Origin: Seriola aureovittata
Lineage: Eukaryota; Chordata; Actinopteri; Carangiformes; Carangidae
Assembly (NCBI RefSeq): GCF_021018895.1
Contig: NC_079387.1
Span: 184,606-248,605 of the forward strand
Direction: 5' to 3'
DNA length: 64,000 bases
The position numbers and the translations under genes are program-made. Under the pieces are notes generated by a model. That model searched no databases, was not told the DNA's origin, and saw only the letters and a program-made list of their open reading frames with translations. Position 1 is the stretch's first letter; each line of letters opens with the position of its first letter. Positions 30,703 through 40,619 of this stretch are shown here, piece by piece.

Positions 30703-31753
30703 TGTGGGGACACAGACAAAGGCAAGATGGCCGACTCAAAGTGGTCACTGTGACCACATGACCTGAACAAAGAAGACTACAAAGATGGCGGTAAACAAAG
30801 AAACTACTAAAATGGCCGCTGAGACCACCTAGTGTGTGTGAGAGGGGAGGTGTGAGTTTCTTTGTTAGCCTAGCTCATGTAATCTAAAGGTACCAGGTTA
30901 GAGGGGGAAGGTTAGCTTCATGCAGGTTCTAGGACTGAGACGTACTGCTATGTGTGTGAACATACGAGTACTCGATTAACTGTATGACTGACCACAACCT
31001 AAGCAAACATTACAACAACAAGACATCAATCAACAAGTACATTAACAAGTTAAGGCTTCTGCTGATTAGCTATGCTGTGCTGTGCTATGCTGTGCTGGGA
31101 GAGGTTAGGCCCAGTCCGTTAACGTTACCCGATCCTTGGAACAAGCAAAAAGGTCCTTTCCAGTGGTTTGTAAAATCCAGTGAGTTTGGGGGGTTTCCTG
31201 GTGGAATAAAGTCCTGTCTGGCTGTGTTGCTTGCTGGTATCTCCTTTGTTCTCCTCACAGAGTTAGCTGTTCCATGCTAACTCTGCTACGACTCCTGTTG
31301 CTTGGAAAATCAGCTGGCCTTGTGTTGTAGCCGCTGATTCTGAAGAGGATTTGGTTCACTCACAGTTAATCCGAAGCAGGTCGCTGTTGTGGAGGAGAAG
31401 AGTGTTTGCAGGCTGCTGGTTGCAGGCCGGCGAGAGAGCTAGTTTCTCAGGTAGCAGAGCTGACCTGGGCTGGGGTCTTGTTGCCCTTTGAAGAACCGAG
31501 AGGAGAGGGCTGGAGCTGCTCTCCAGAGCAAGCCAAGAAGGGAAGAGAGAGAGAAGGGGTCTAGAAGACTGGTTTTGTTTGTGACACCTTAGGGGGTCAC
31601 ATGTCACACGCTGGCCCACACTGGCTGGCCAGTGGGGTCCATGGGGGGGAAGGGTCATCCCCAGGTGTGAACCGTGAGGAACTGTGGGGTGTGAATTCCT
31701 TTGTCCAGTGGAGCAAAGAAACATTTGGTCTATTGAATGACTGAGTCCCAACA
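30171..31753 (-). repeat. LTR (5' LTR in element orientation)
   Basis: 1,583 bp. An uninterrupted GT run (30,660-30,701) replaces the interrupted one of the partner LTR; otherwise nearly identical. Confidence 0.9.
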
Positions 31754-32065
31754 GTAGCAAGCCCCTTTTTCAGCTCCCAGCTCTAAAAATCACTTTAATA
31801 TGTTTGTCCTCGTATAGAGGACGTATCAGATATTAAACTGATAAGAACAGATACTACACTTGATCTTAGCCAAAAGGCCGAGAAGCGATGAGCTCCCGGT
31901 GTCTGATGTCCAAGTCACACTCTTGGCACAAATCTCACTAGTCGCGGTTTCCTGTTTCTGACACGAGCCTGACAAAGGCTGCTTTTTAGCACCTCCTCCC
32001 AAGCTCTCCATTGTGCCGCCCTCATTTGTGATGTGGACAGCTTTTTGACCTTTAACAAACTCAAA

Positions 32066-32183
32066 GGGCTTCGCCGTTAGGCAAAGCCTGCCAAAAATAG
32101 CTTGAACTCGTTGCTGTTCCTCTCCACGGAAGTCTTTAGTAAAAGGCGAAAGACTTGTGCGTTATGAAGAGAAACCAGAGTCA
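32066..32183 (-). ncRNA. U5 spliceosomal snRNA gene (unit 3)
   Basis: Complete U5, upstream of the split U2. Confidence 0.92.
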
Positions 32184-33379
32184 GTACAGCCCCTCGCTCC
32201 AAGGACAGCCCAGGAGTCTATTCGCCACAGTCACCACCATCGCGGTAGGCTTGTCTTTGCTTGCCGCCAGCCGAGTCCCGGGACTCGCCAGTGCCACGTT
32301 GTCACAGGCTCTATCCAATGGGGTTGTGGAGGAAAGAGCCTGCGCCTTAAGGTCCAAGTTACCAAAAACTTGAAGTTATCAGGCACCGGTGAGCAGCCAC
32401 AAAAACACAGAGAAAAAGTGTTTGACGGGATTCGGGCAGCATTTCCTCTGTTTCCGCTTTGTCGGCCAACAGTCAACATTCCAAATCTCACTGCGCTTTT
32501 TGGAGTCTTTGCCTAAACTGCTGATTGTGTGCTGCACTAGCACTGGTCAGGTTGTGTGCTGCACTAGCACTGGTCAGGTTGTGTGCTGCACAAGCCCTGG
32601 TCAGGTTGAGTCCATCATTTCAAAGAGTGACCCCACCGTTCTTCCCCCCTTGTATTGACCTTTGTTAATGTTGAAATCCCAGTTACTTCAGGTGAGTGAC
32701 AAAAACCAGTTAATGCGACCATCTTCTCAAGCGACGTGAAGCCGGCGCCTTCCCGTCTTCGAGAAGGCGTTGTGTTCTTTGGGGGCTTTTCTTTTGCTCG
32801 TAGCATGCCCGTCGACAACACTGTTTGAATGGGTGCAGGGAGAATTGATGAGTCCACTGAGCATCCTATCAGTAGGGAGAGTCCTCTGCTAGACCCCAGA
32901 GAAAAAGAAAGCATTATGGATCAGAATGGATAAATTGGTGGACAGTCCACCATCATTTGATTTGCATTCATGGCAAATTGGCGACACAGAGGGGTAAAAC
33001 GTATGTAACGTGACCTCTGAATAATGAAAACCATCAATCACTTTCAAACGGAATTAACCTGCGCCTGCTCTTCATTGACCATCTATATATACAGGAAAGA
33101 GCAGTCCTCCATATTTTAACGGCCAACACAGCATTCATTTCCCTTTCCCAAGCCTTCTTTTGACATTTAACACGCACCCAATCAGTAGAAAAGAAGTTGA
33201 CTCATTTACTGATGAACTCCTTGATCTCCCATGAAAGAGAAATGAATTCCACAAGAGTGAGGCCACTCTCCCAAGTGGCCTAAAAATGAGGGATGTTTCC
33301 CTTCACAGCCACATAAATGGGAACACCAAAGAGCTAAATATCATGCATCACCCGTAGATTTGTCATCAATACAGAGTTG

Positions 33380-33522
33380 AAAAGTCCCTTCAGAGACCAA
33401 CAAAAATTGCCACAGCTGACTGTATTTCAAGTCATCCAGGCGGGGTATTGGGTTAAGTTTTCAACTAGCAATAATCACGTCTCAGCAGAACTTCACAGAC
33501 TATGAAATTGCCCCTGCGAAAG
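33380..33522 (-). ncRNA. U4 spliceosomal snRNA gene (unit 4)
   Basis: Complete U4, same as the other units. Confidence 0.88.
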
Positions 33523-34239
33523 AGTAAAGAGAGCAACTACCAGTTTACAAATGGAGCTGGTGCAACACTCACAACACACGTGGTGCACTTCTCATCCCTA
33601 GCATTTTTTGTTTACGGCAAACCCCGCCTCTTCCGGGCAACAGCAGTCATGGGCGTATTAGTTCAATGCAGAATACAACTTCCACTTACTTGGGTTTTAA
33701 GCGATGACCCAGAGCTGCAATACTTTAGACGCTGCCATGTAACGTTTTGTCTTCTTTTTGTGTGTGTGTGTGTGTGTGTTATATTGTTTGAACACATTTC
33801 CATATCACATTTTAAGTCAAACCACCGACAATGCTCAAAAATCCAGCTAGACATAGTCACATATATACAGCAATAGAAAAATGTGGTCAGGTTGGGTCCA
33901 GATATTTCAAAAAGTGACCCTACCGGTCTTCCCATTTATGTTGACCTTTTCAACTTTTTCCAATCCCGGGTGATTAGCCAAAACAGGTTAATCCAAGCAG
34001 AATATGAAGCACCCTACAGTTGGTGTCTTCCGACCTTTCAAGAAGAAGTTATTTTGCCAGTACCATGGCCCATCAACAATGCTGTTACGCATTCGGTCAT
34101 GTCCGTTGAGTGGGTTTGCACGATCGTAATGGGTTCAAAACTGCAGGGGGAGCCGACTTCCTTTCTTCGAGCCAACGACAAAGTGTCAGGTGAAACTCTG
34201 TGTTTGTGTCATTGCTTGGTTTTCCACAAGGCGAAAGAA

Positions 34240-34428
34240 GGTTGCACCGTACCCGGCGGCACTGCAATGCCGGGACGATGCGTGGAGCGAACGGAGCAAG
34301 CCCCTTTTTCAGCTCCCAGCTCTAAAAATCACTTTAATATGTTTGTCCTCGTATAGAGGACGTATCAGATATTAAACTGATAAGAACAGATACTACACTT
34401 GATCTTAGCCAAAAGGCCGAGAAGCGAT
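34240..34428 (-). ncRNA. U2 spliceosomal snRNA gene (unit 4)
   Basis: Complete U2. Differs from units 1 and 2 by ACGTCCTC in place of ATGTCCTC in stem-loop IIa, i.e. it carries the form found in human U2; the 5' part of the split unit 3 copy shares this. Confidence 0.95.
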
Positions 34429-34604
34429 GAGCTCCCGGTGTCTGATGTCCAAGTCACACTCTTGGCACAAATCTCACTAGTCGCGGTTTCCTGTTTCTGA
34501 CACGAGCCTGACAAAGGCTGCTTTTTAGCACCTCCTCCCAAGCTCTCCATTGTGCCGCCCTCATTTGTGATGTGGACAGCTTTTTGACCTTTAACAAACT
34601 CAAA

Positions 34605-34722
34605 GGGCTTCGCCGTTAGGCAAAGCCTGCCAAAAATAGCTTGAACTCGTTGCTGTTCCTCTCCACGGAAGTCTTTAGTAAAAGGCGAAAGACTTGTGCG
34701 TTATGAAGAGAAACCAGAGTCA
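34605..34722 (-). ncRNA. U5 spliceosomal snRNA gene (unit 4)
   Basis: Complete U5 with PSE and 3' box. Confidence 0.92.
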
Positions 34723-35918
34723 GTACAGCCCCTCGCTCCAAGGACAGCCCAGGAGTCTATTCGCCACAGTCACCACCATCGCGGTAGGCTTGTCTTTGCT
34801 TGCCGCCAGCCGAGTCCCGGGACTCGCCAGTGCCACGTTGTCACAGGCTCTATCCAATGGGGTTGTGGAGGAAAGAGCCTGCGCCTTAAGGTCCAAGTTA
34901 CCAAAAACTTGAAGTTATCAGGCACCGGTGAGCAGCCACAAAAACACAGAGAAAAAGTGTTTGACGGGATTCGGGCAGCATTTCCTCTGTTTCCGCTTTG
35001 TCGGCCAACAGTCAACATTCCAAATCTCACTGCGCTTTTTGGAGTCTTTGTCTAAGCTGCTGATTGTGTGCTGCACTAGCACTGGTCAGGTTGTGTGCTG
35101 CACTAGCACTGGTCAGGTTGTGTGCTGCACAAGCCCTGGTCAGGTTGAGTCCATCATTTCAAAGAGTGACCCCACCGTTCTTCCCCCCTTGTATTGACCT
35201 TTGTTAATGTTGAAATCCCAGTTACTTCAGGTGAGTGACAAAAACCAGTTAATGCGACCATCTTCTCAAGCGACGTGAAGCCGGCGCCTTCCCGTCTTCG
35301 AGAAGGCGTTGTGTTCTTTGGGGGCTTTTCTTTTGCTCGTAGCATGCCCGTCGACAACACTGTTTGAATGGGTGCAGGGAGAATTGATGAGTCCACTGAG
35401 CATCCTATCAGTAGGGAGAGTCCTCTGCTAGACCCCAGAGAAAAAGAAAGCATTATGGATCAGAATGGATAAATTGGTGGACAGTCCACCATCATTTGAT
35501 TTGCATTCATGGCAAATTGGCGACACAGAGGGGTAAAACGTATGTAACGTGACCTCTGAATAATGAAAACCATCAATCACTTTCAAACGGAATTAACCTG
35601 CGCCTGCTCTTCATTGACCATCTATATATACAGGAAAGAGCAGTCCTCCATATTTTAACGGCCAACACAGCATTCATTTCCCTTTCCCAAGCCTTCTTTT
35701 GACATTTAACACGCACCCAATCAGTAGAAAAGAAGTTGACTCATTTACTGATGAACTCCTTGATCTCCCATGAAAGAGAAATGAATTCCACAAGAGTGAG
35801 GCCACTCTCCCAAGTGGCCTAAAAATGAGGGATGTTTCCCTTCACAGCCACATAAATGGGAACACCAAAGAGCTAAATATCATGCATCAACCGTAGATTT
35901 GTCATCAATACAGAGTTG

Positions 35919-36000
35919 AAAAGTCCCTTCAGAGACCAACAAAAATTGCCACAGCTGACTGTATTTCAAGTCATCCAGGCGGGGTATTGGGTTAAGTTTT
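35919..36000 (-). ncRNA. U4 snRNA gene (unit 5), 3' part, cut by the gap
   Basis: From the GAAAACTTAACCCAATACC part to the 3' end; the 5' part is in the N run. Confidence 0.85.
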
Positions 36001-36500
36001 NNNNNNNNNNNNNNNNNNNNNNNNNNNNNNNNNNNNNNNNNNNNNNNNNNNNNNNNNNNNNNNNNNNNNNNNNNNNNNNNNNNNNNNNNNNNNNNNNNNN
36101 NNNNNNNNNNNNNNNNNNNNNNNNNNNNNNNNNNNNNNNNNNNNNNNNNNNNNNNNNNNNNNNNNNNNNNNNNNNNNNNNNNNNNNNNNNNNNNNNNNNN
36201 NNNNNNNNNNNNNNNNNNNNNNNNNNNNNNNNNNNNNNNNNNNNNNNNNNNNNNNNNNNNNNNNNNNNNNNNNNNNNNNNNNNNNNNNNNNNNNNNNNNN
36301 NNNNNNNNNNNNNNNNNNNNNNNNNNNNNNNNNNNNNNNNNNNNNNNNNNNNNNNNNNNNNNNNNNNNNNNNNNNNNNNNNNNNNNNNNNNNNNNNNNNN
36401 NNNNNNNNNNNNNNNNNNNNNNNNNNNNNNNNNNNNNNNNNNNNNNNNNNNNNNNNNNNNNNNNNNNNNNNNNNNNNNNNNNNNNNNNNNNNNNNNNNNN
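36001..36500. other. Assembly gap, 500 N
   Basis: Exactly 500 N. snRNA array on the left, 5S array (now on the plus strand) on the right. Confidence 0.98.
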
Positions 36501-36589
36501 AATCTCGTCGATCTCGGAAGCCAAGCAGGGTCGGGCCTGGTTAGTACTTGGATGGGAGACCGCCTGGGAATACCAGGTGCTGTAAGCTT
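36501..36589 (+). rRNA. 5S rRNA gene, 3' part, cut by the gap
   Basis: Starts inside ATCTCGTCGATCTCGG (one base shorter than normal) and runs to the terminator. Confidence 0.85.
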
Positions 36590-36863
36590 TTTGGCATCTC
36601 TTTGCAATCAGCAGAGGACGCTGCTGCTCCTGCTTCAACAACCTGTTACTCTGCACCTGGCTGCACTTTTGGGGACGGGACAGCACAGATCACAATGTAA
36701 AGACACTTTTGTATTAAAATGTTACAAAGTTGACATGTTGAGAGCCAAAGCAACAAGCAAACGCTGAAAAGGAAAGGCTCCTGCGCTAGACAGAAACACG
36801 TAGCTTCGTGCGTGAAGGACATGATCGTCATGTTTAAAGAGGGTATTTGTCGCGCTCCCTCTC

Positions 36864-36983
36864 GCTTACGGCCATACCACTCTGAACGCGCCCGATCTCG
36901 TCCGATCTCGGAAGCCAAGCAGGGTCGGGCCTGGTTAGTACTTGGATGGGAGACCGCCTGGGAATACCAGGTGCTGTAAGCTT
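36864..36983 (+). rRNA. 5S ribosomal RNA gene (type II)
   Basis: Full length, with the usual vertebrate CTGAACGCG; preceded by a type I spacer and followed by a type II spacer. Confidence 0.95.
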
Positions 36984-37252
36984 TTTCGCATCTCTTTGCA
37001 ATCAGCAGAGGACGCTGCTGCTCCTGCTTCAACAACCTGTTACTCTGCACCTGGCTGCACTTTTGGGGACAGCACAGATCACAATGTAAAGACACTTTTG
37101 TATTAAAATGTTACAAAGTTGACATGTTGAGAGCCAAAGCAACAAGCAAACGCTGAAAAGGAAAGGCTCCTGCGCTAGACATAAACACGTAGCTTCGTGC
37201 ATGAAGGACATGATCGTCATGTTTAAAGAGGGTATTTGTCGCGCTCCCTCTC

Positions 37253-37371
37253 GCTTACGGCCATACCACTCTGAACGCGCCCGATCTCGTCGATCTCGGA
37301 AGCCAAGCAGGGTCGGGCCTGGTTAGTACTTGGATGGGAGACCGCCTGGGAATACCAGGTGCTGTAAGCTT
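37253..37371 (+). rRNA. 5S ribosomal RNA gene (type II, 1-bp deletion)
   Basis: One C missing in CTCGTCCGATC, otherwise complete. Confidence 0.92.
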
Positions 37372-37640
37372 TTTCGCATCTCTTTGCAATCAGCAGAGGA
37401 CGCTGCTGCTCCTGCTTCAACAACCTGTTACTCTGCACCTGGCTGCACTTTTGGGGACAGCACAGATCACAATGTAAAGACACTTTTGTATTAAAATGTT
37501 ACAAAGTTGACATGTTGAGAGCCAAAGCAACAAGCAAACGCTGAAAAGGAAAGGCTCCTGCGCTAGACAGAAACACGTAGCTTCGTGCATGAAGGACATG
37601 ATCGTCATGTTTAAAGAGGGTATTTGTCGCGCTCCCTCTC

Positions 37641-37760
37641 GCTTACGGCCATACCACTCTGAACGCGCCCGATCTCGTCCGATCTCGGAAGCCAAGCAGG
37701 GTCGGGCCTGGTTAGTACTTGGATGGGAGACCGCCTGGGAATACCAGGTGCTGTAAGCTT
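37641..37760 (+). rRNA. 5S ribosomal RNA gene (type II)
   Basis: Full length; the downstream spacer lacks one A in TTACAAAGTTG (about 37,890). Confidence 0.95.
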
Positions 37761-38028
37761 TTTCGCATCTCTTTGCAATCAGCAGAGGACGCTGCTGCTC
37801 CTGCTTCAACAACCTGTTACTCTGCACCTGGCTGCACTTTTGGGGACAGCACAGATCACAATGTAAAGACACTTTTGTATTAAAATGTTACAAGTTGACA
37901 TGTTGAGAGCCAAAGCAACAAGCAAACGCTGAAAAGGAAAGGCTCCTGCGCTAGACATAAACACGTAGCTTCGTGCATGAAGGACATGATCGTCATGTTT
38001 AAAGAGGGTATTTGTCGCGCTCCCTCTC

Positions 38029-38147
38029 GCTTACGGCCATACCACTCTGAAGACGCCCGATCTCGTCCGATCTCGGAAGCCAAGCAGGTCGGGCCTGGTT
38101 AGTACTTGGATGGGAGACCGCCTGGGAATACCAGGTGCTGTAAGCTT
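38029..38147 (+). rRNA. 5S ribosomal RNA gene (variant GAAGACG, 1-bp deletion)
   Basis: CTGAAGACGCC replaces CTGAACACGCC, and one G is missing in GCAGGGTCGGG, which is in the internal promoter region. Confidence 0.92.
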
Positions 38148-38421
38148 TTTGGCATCTCTTTGCAATCAGCAGAGGACGCTGCTGCTCCTGCTTCAACAAC
38201 CTGTTACTCTGCACCTGGCTGCACTTTTGGGGACGGGACAGCACAGATCACAATGTAAAGACACTTTTGTATTAAAATGTTACAAAGTTGACATGTTGAG
38301 AGCCAAAGCAACAAGCAAACGCTGAAAAGGAAAGGCTCCTGCGCTAGACATAAACACGTAGCTTCGTGCATGAAGGACATGATCGTCATGTTTAAAGAGG
38401 GTATTTGTCGCGCTCCCTCTC

Positions 38422-38541
38422 GCTTACGGCCATACCACTCTGAAGACGCCCGATCTCGTCCGATCTCGGAAGCCAAGCAGGGTCGGGCCTGGTTAGTACT
38501 TGGATGGGAGACCGCCTGGGAATACCAGGTGCTGTAAGCTT
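38422..38541 (+). rRNA. 5S ribosomal RNA gene (variant GAAGACG)
   Basis: Full length, CTGAAGACGCC as in the previous copy. Confidence 0.95.
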
Positions 38542-38815
38542 TTTGGCATCTCTTTGCAATCAGCAGAGGACGCTGCTGCTCCTGCTTCAACAACCTGTTA
38601 CTCTGCACCTGGCTGCACTTTTGGGGACGGGACAGCACAGATCACAATGTAAAGACACTTTTGTATTAAAATGTTACAAAGTTGACATGTTGAGAGCCAA
38701 AGCAACAAGCAAACGCTGAAAAGGAAAGGCTCCTGCGCTAGACATAAACACGTAGCTTCGTGCATGAAGGACATGATCGTCATGTTTAAAGAGGGTATTT
38801 GTCGCGCTCCCTCTC

Positions 38816-38934
38816 GCTTACGGCCATACCACTCTGAACACGCCCGATCTCGTCCGATCTCGGAAGCCAAGCAGGGTCGGGCTGGTTAGTACTTGGATGG
38901 GAGACCGCCTGGGAATACCAGGTGCTGTAAGCTT
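38816..38934 (+). rRNA. 5S ribosomal RNA gene (1-bp deletion)
   Basis: Type I; one C missing in TCGGGCCTGG. Confidence 0.92.
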
Positions 38935-39208
38935 TTTGGCATCTCTTTGCAATCAGCAGAGGACGCTGCTGCTCCTGCTTCAACAACCTGTTACTCTGCA
39001 CCTGGCTGCACTTTTGGGGACGGGACAGCACAGATCACAATGTAAAGACACTTTTGTATTAAAATGTTACAAAGTTGACATGTTGAGAGCCAAAGCAACA
39101 AGCAAACGCTGAAAAGGAAAGGCTCCTGCGCTAGACATAAACACGTAGCTTCGTGCATGAAGGACATGATCGTCATGTTTAAAGAGGGTATTTGTCGCGC
39201 TCCCTCTC

Positions 39209-39328
39209 GCTTACGGCCATACCACTCTGAACACGCCCGATCTCGTCCGATCTCGGAAGCCAAGCAGGGTCGGGCCTGGTTAGTACTTGGATGGGAGACC
39301 GCCTGGGAATACCAGGTGCTGTAAGCTT
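39209..39328 (+). rRNA. 5S ribosomal RNA gene
   Basis: Full-length type I copy. Confidence 0.95.
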
Positions 39329-39602
39329 TTTGGCATCTCTTTGCAATCAGCAGAGGACGCTGCTGCTCCTGCTTCAACAACCTGTTACTCTGCACCTGGC
39401 TGCACTTTTGGGGACGGGACAGCACAGATCACAATGTAAAGACACTTTTGTATTAAAATGTTACAAAGTTGACATGTTGAGAGCCAAAGCAACAAGCAAA
39501 CGCTGAAAAGGAAAGGCTCCTGCGCTAGACATAAACACGTAGCTTCGTGCATGAAGGACATGATCGTCATGTTTAAAGAGGGTATTTGTCGCGCTCCCTC
39601 TC

Positions 39603-39712
39603 GCTTACGGCCATACCACTCTGAACACGCCCGATCTCGGAAGCCAAGCAGGGTCGGGCCTGGTTAGTACTTGGATGGGAGACCGCCTGGGAATACCAGG
39701 TGCTGTAAGCTT
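39603..39712 (+). rRNA. 5S rRNA gene variant with 10-bp internal deletion
   Basis: Same 10-bp deletion as the copy at 15,559-15,668, and the same order relative to the neighbouring element (second complete 5S from the element's 5' end). Confidence 0.9.
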
Positions 39713-39986
39713 TTTGGCATCTCTTTGCAATCAGCAGAGGACGCTGCTGCTCCTGCTTCAACAACCTGTTACTCTGCACCTGGCTGCACTTTTGGGGACG
39801 GGACAGCACAGATCACAATGTAAAGACACTTTTGTATTAAAATGTTACAAAGTTGACATGTTGAGAGCCAAAGCAACAAGCAAACGCTGAAAAGGAAAGG
39901 CTCCTGCGCTAGACATAAACACGTAGCTTCGTGCATGAAGGACATGATCGTCATGTTTAAAGAGGGTATTTGTCGCGCTCCCTCTC

Positions 39987-40106
39987 GCTTACGGCCATAC
40001 CACTCTGAACACGCCCGATCTCGTCCGATCTCGGAAGCCAAGCAGGGTCGGGCCTGGTTAGTACTTGGATGGGAGACCGCCTGGGAATACCAGGTGCTGT
40101 AAGCTT
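39987..40106 (+). rRNA. 5S ribosomal RNA gene
   Basis: Full-length type I copy, next to element C. Confidence 0.95.
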
Positions 40107-40380
40107 TTTGGCATCTCTTTGCAATCAGCAGAGGACGCTGCTGCTCCTGCTTCAACAACCTGTTACTCTGCACCTGGCTGCACTTTTGGGGACGGGACAG
40201 CACAGATCACAATGTAAAGACACTTTTGTATTAAAATGTTACAAAGTTGACATGTTGAGAGCCAAAGCAACAAGCAAACGCTGAAAAGGAAAGGCTCCTG
40301 CGCTAGACATAAACACGTAGCTTCGTGCATGAAGGACATGATCGTCATGTTTAAAGAGGGTATTTGTCGCGCTCCCTCTC

Positions 40381-40408
40381 GCTTACGGCCATACCACTCT
40401 GAACACGC
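40381..40408 (+). rRNA. 5S rRNA gene, 28-bp 5' part split off by element C
   Basis: GCTTACGGCC to GAACACGC, then the 5' end of element C. Confidence 0.9.
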
Positions 40409-40570
40409 ATGCGTGAGGCAAACGAGAGGCGGCAATACCTGTGTGAGAGAGAGGAGAGAGGATCGCGGACCTCTGTTTTTTTTCTACTTCCCTTAGTTCA
40501 TTGTTCTTTCTTTTTTCATTACATCTTACTTTTCCGTGCACCCTTTGTTTATTTATTTGTTTGGACATTC

Positions 40571-40596
40571 CCCCCGGCAGTTTTACTGTTCGGGGG
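40571..40596 (+). promoter_or_regulatory. 5' UTR hairpin of element C
   Basis: Arms CCCCCGGCAGT/ACTGTTCGGGGG, 24 nt before the ORF1 ATG at 40,620. Confidence 0.65.
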
Positions 40597-40619
40597 AGGC
40601 TTATTTGAGTTTTTTTTTC

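Larger units (their letters stand above)
25883..31753 (-). mobile_element. Non-autonomous, gag-only LTR retrotransposon inserted in U2
   Basis: 5.87 kb with two direct LTRs (1,596 and 1,583 bp, ends TGTTGGG...CCCAACA) and a 2.7-kb interior. On the minus strand the interior starts with a 17-nt primer binding site TGGTGCCCCGTGTGAGG, complementary to the 3' end of elongator tRNA-Met, and ends with a polypurine tract AAAGGGGGGAC next to the left LTR. A Gag-like frame occupies the middle; there is no protease, RT, RNase H or integrase frame. It would depend on enzymes supplied in trans. Flanked by a 4-bp near-duplication (GGAG/GTAG). Confidence 0.88.
25826..31889 (-). pseudogene. U2 snRNA gene (unit 3), split by an LTR retrotransposon
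   Basis: The first 132 nt of U2 are at 31,758-31,889 and the last 57 nt at 25,826-25,882. Between them lies the LTR element 25,883-31,753 plus a 4-bp target repeat (GGAG left, GTAG right, one mismatch). The PSE and 5' end remain, but the transcript would lack stem-loop IV and the 3' end signal. Confidence 0.93.
18687..36000 (-). repeat. Tandem array of U5-U2-U4 snRNA gene units (about 2.54 kb each)
   Basis: The same segment recurs with offsets of 2,627 and 2,543 bp; the 84-bp difference is mostly three extra minisatellite copies in the first unit. Each unit, read on the minus strand, has U5, 176 bp, U2, about 725 bp, U4, about 1.2 kb, next U5. Units differ by a few substitutions and by GT-repeat length. 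The third unit is interrupted in U2 by an LTR element (25,883-31,753). The array is broken off by a gap at each end. Confidence 0.92.
36501..40408 (+). repeat. 5S rDNA tandem array, right segment 1 (394- and 389-bp units mixed)
   Basis: Nine complete 5S genes plus end fragments on the plus strand. The three units from 36,864 to about 38,028 are type II (GAACGCG in 5S, TTTTTCGCATC after it, CGGGA missing in the spacer); the rest are type I. Several copies have single-base deletions. Confidence 0.95.

Noticed and set aside
40536..40619. N-terminal extension of ORF1 (28 residues before MFSRTDL) in B, C and D
   Set aside because: It begins at GTG, includes the hairpin, and Y and A start their ORF1 downstream of the hairpin as well.
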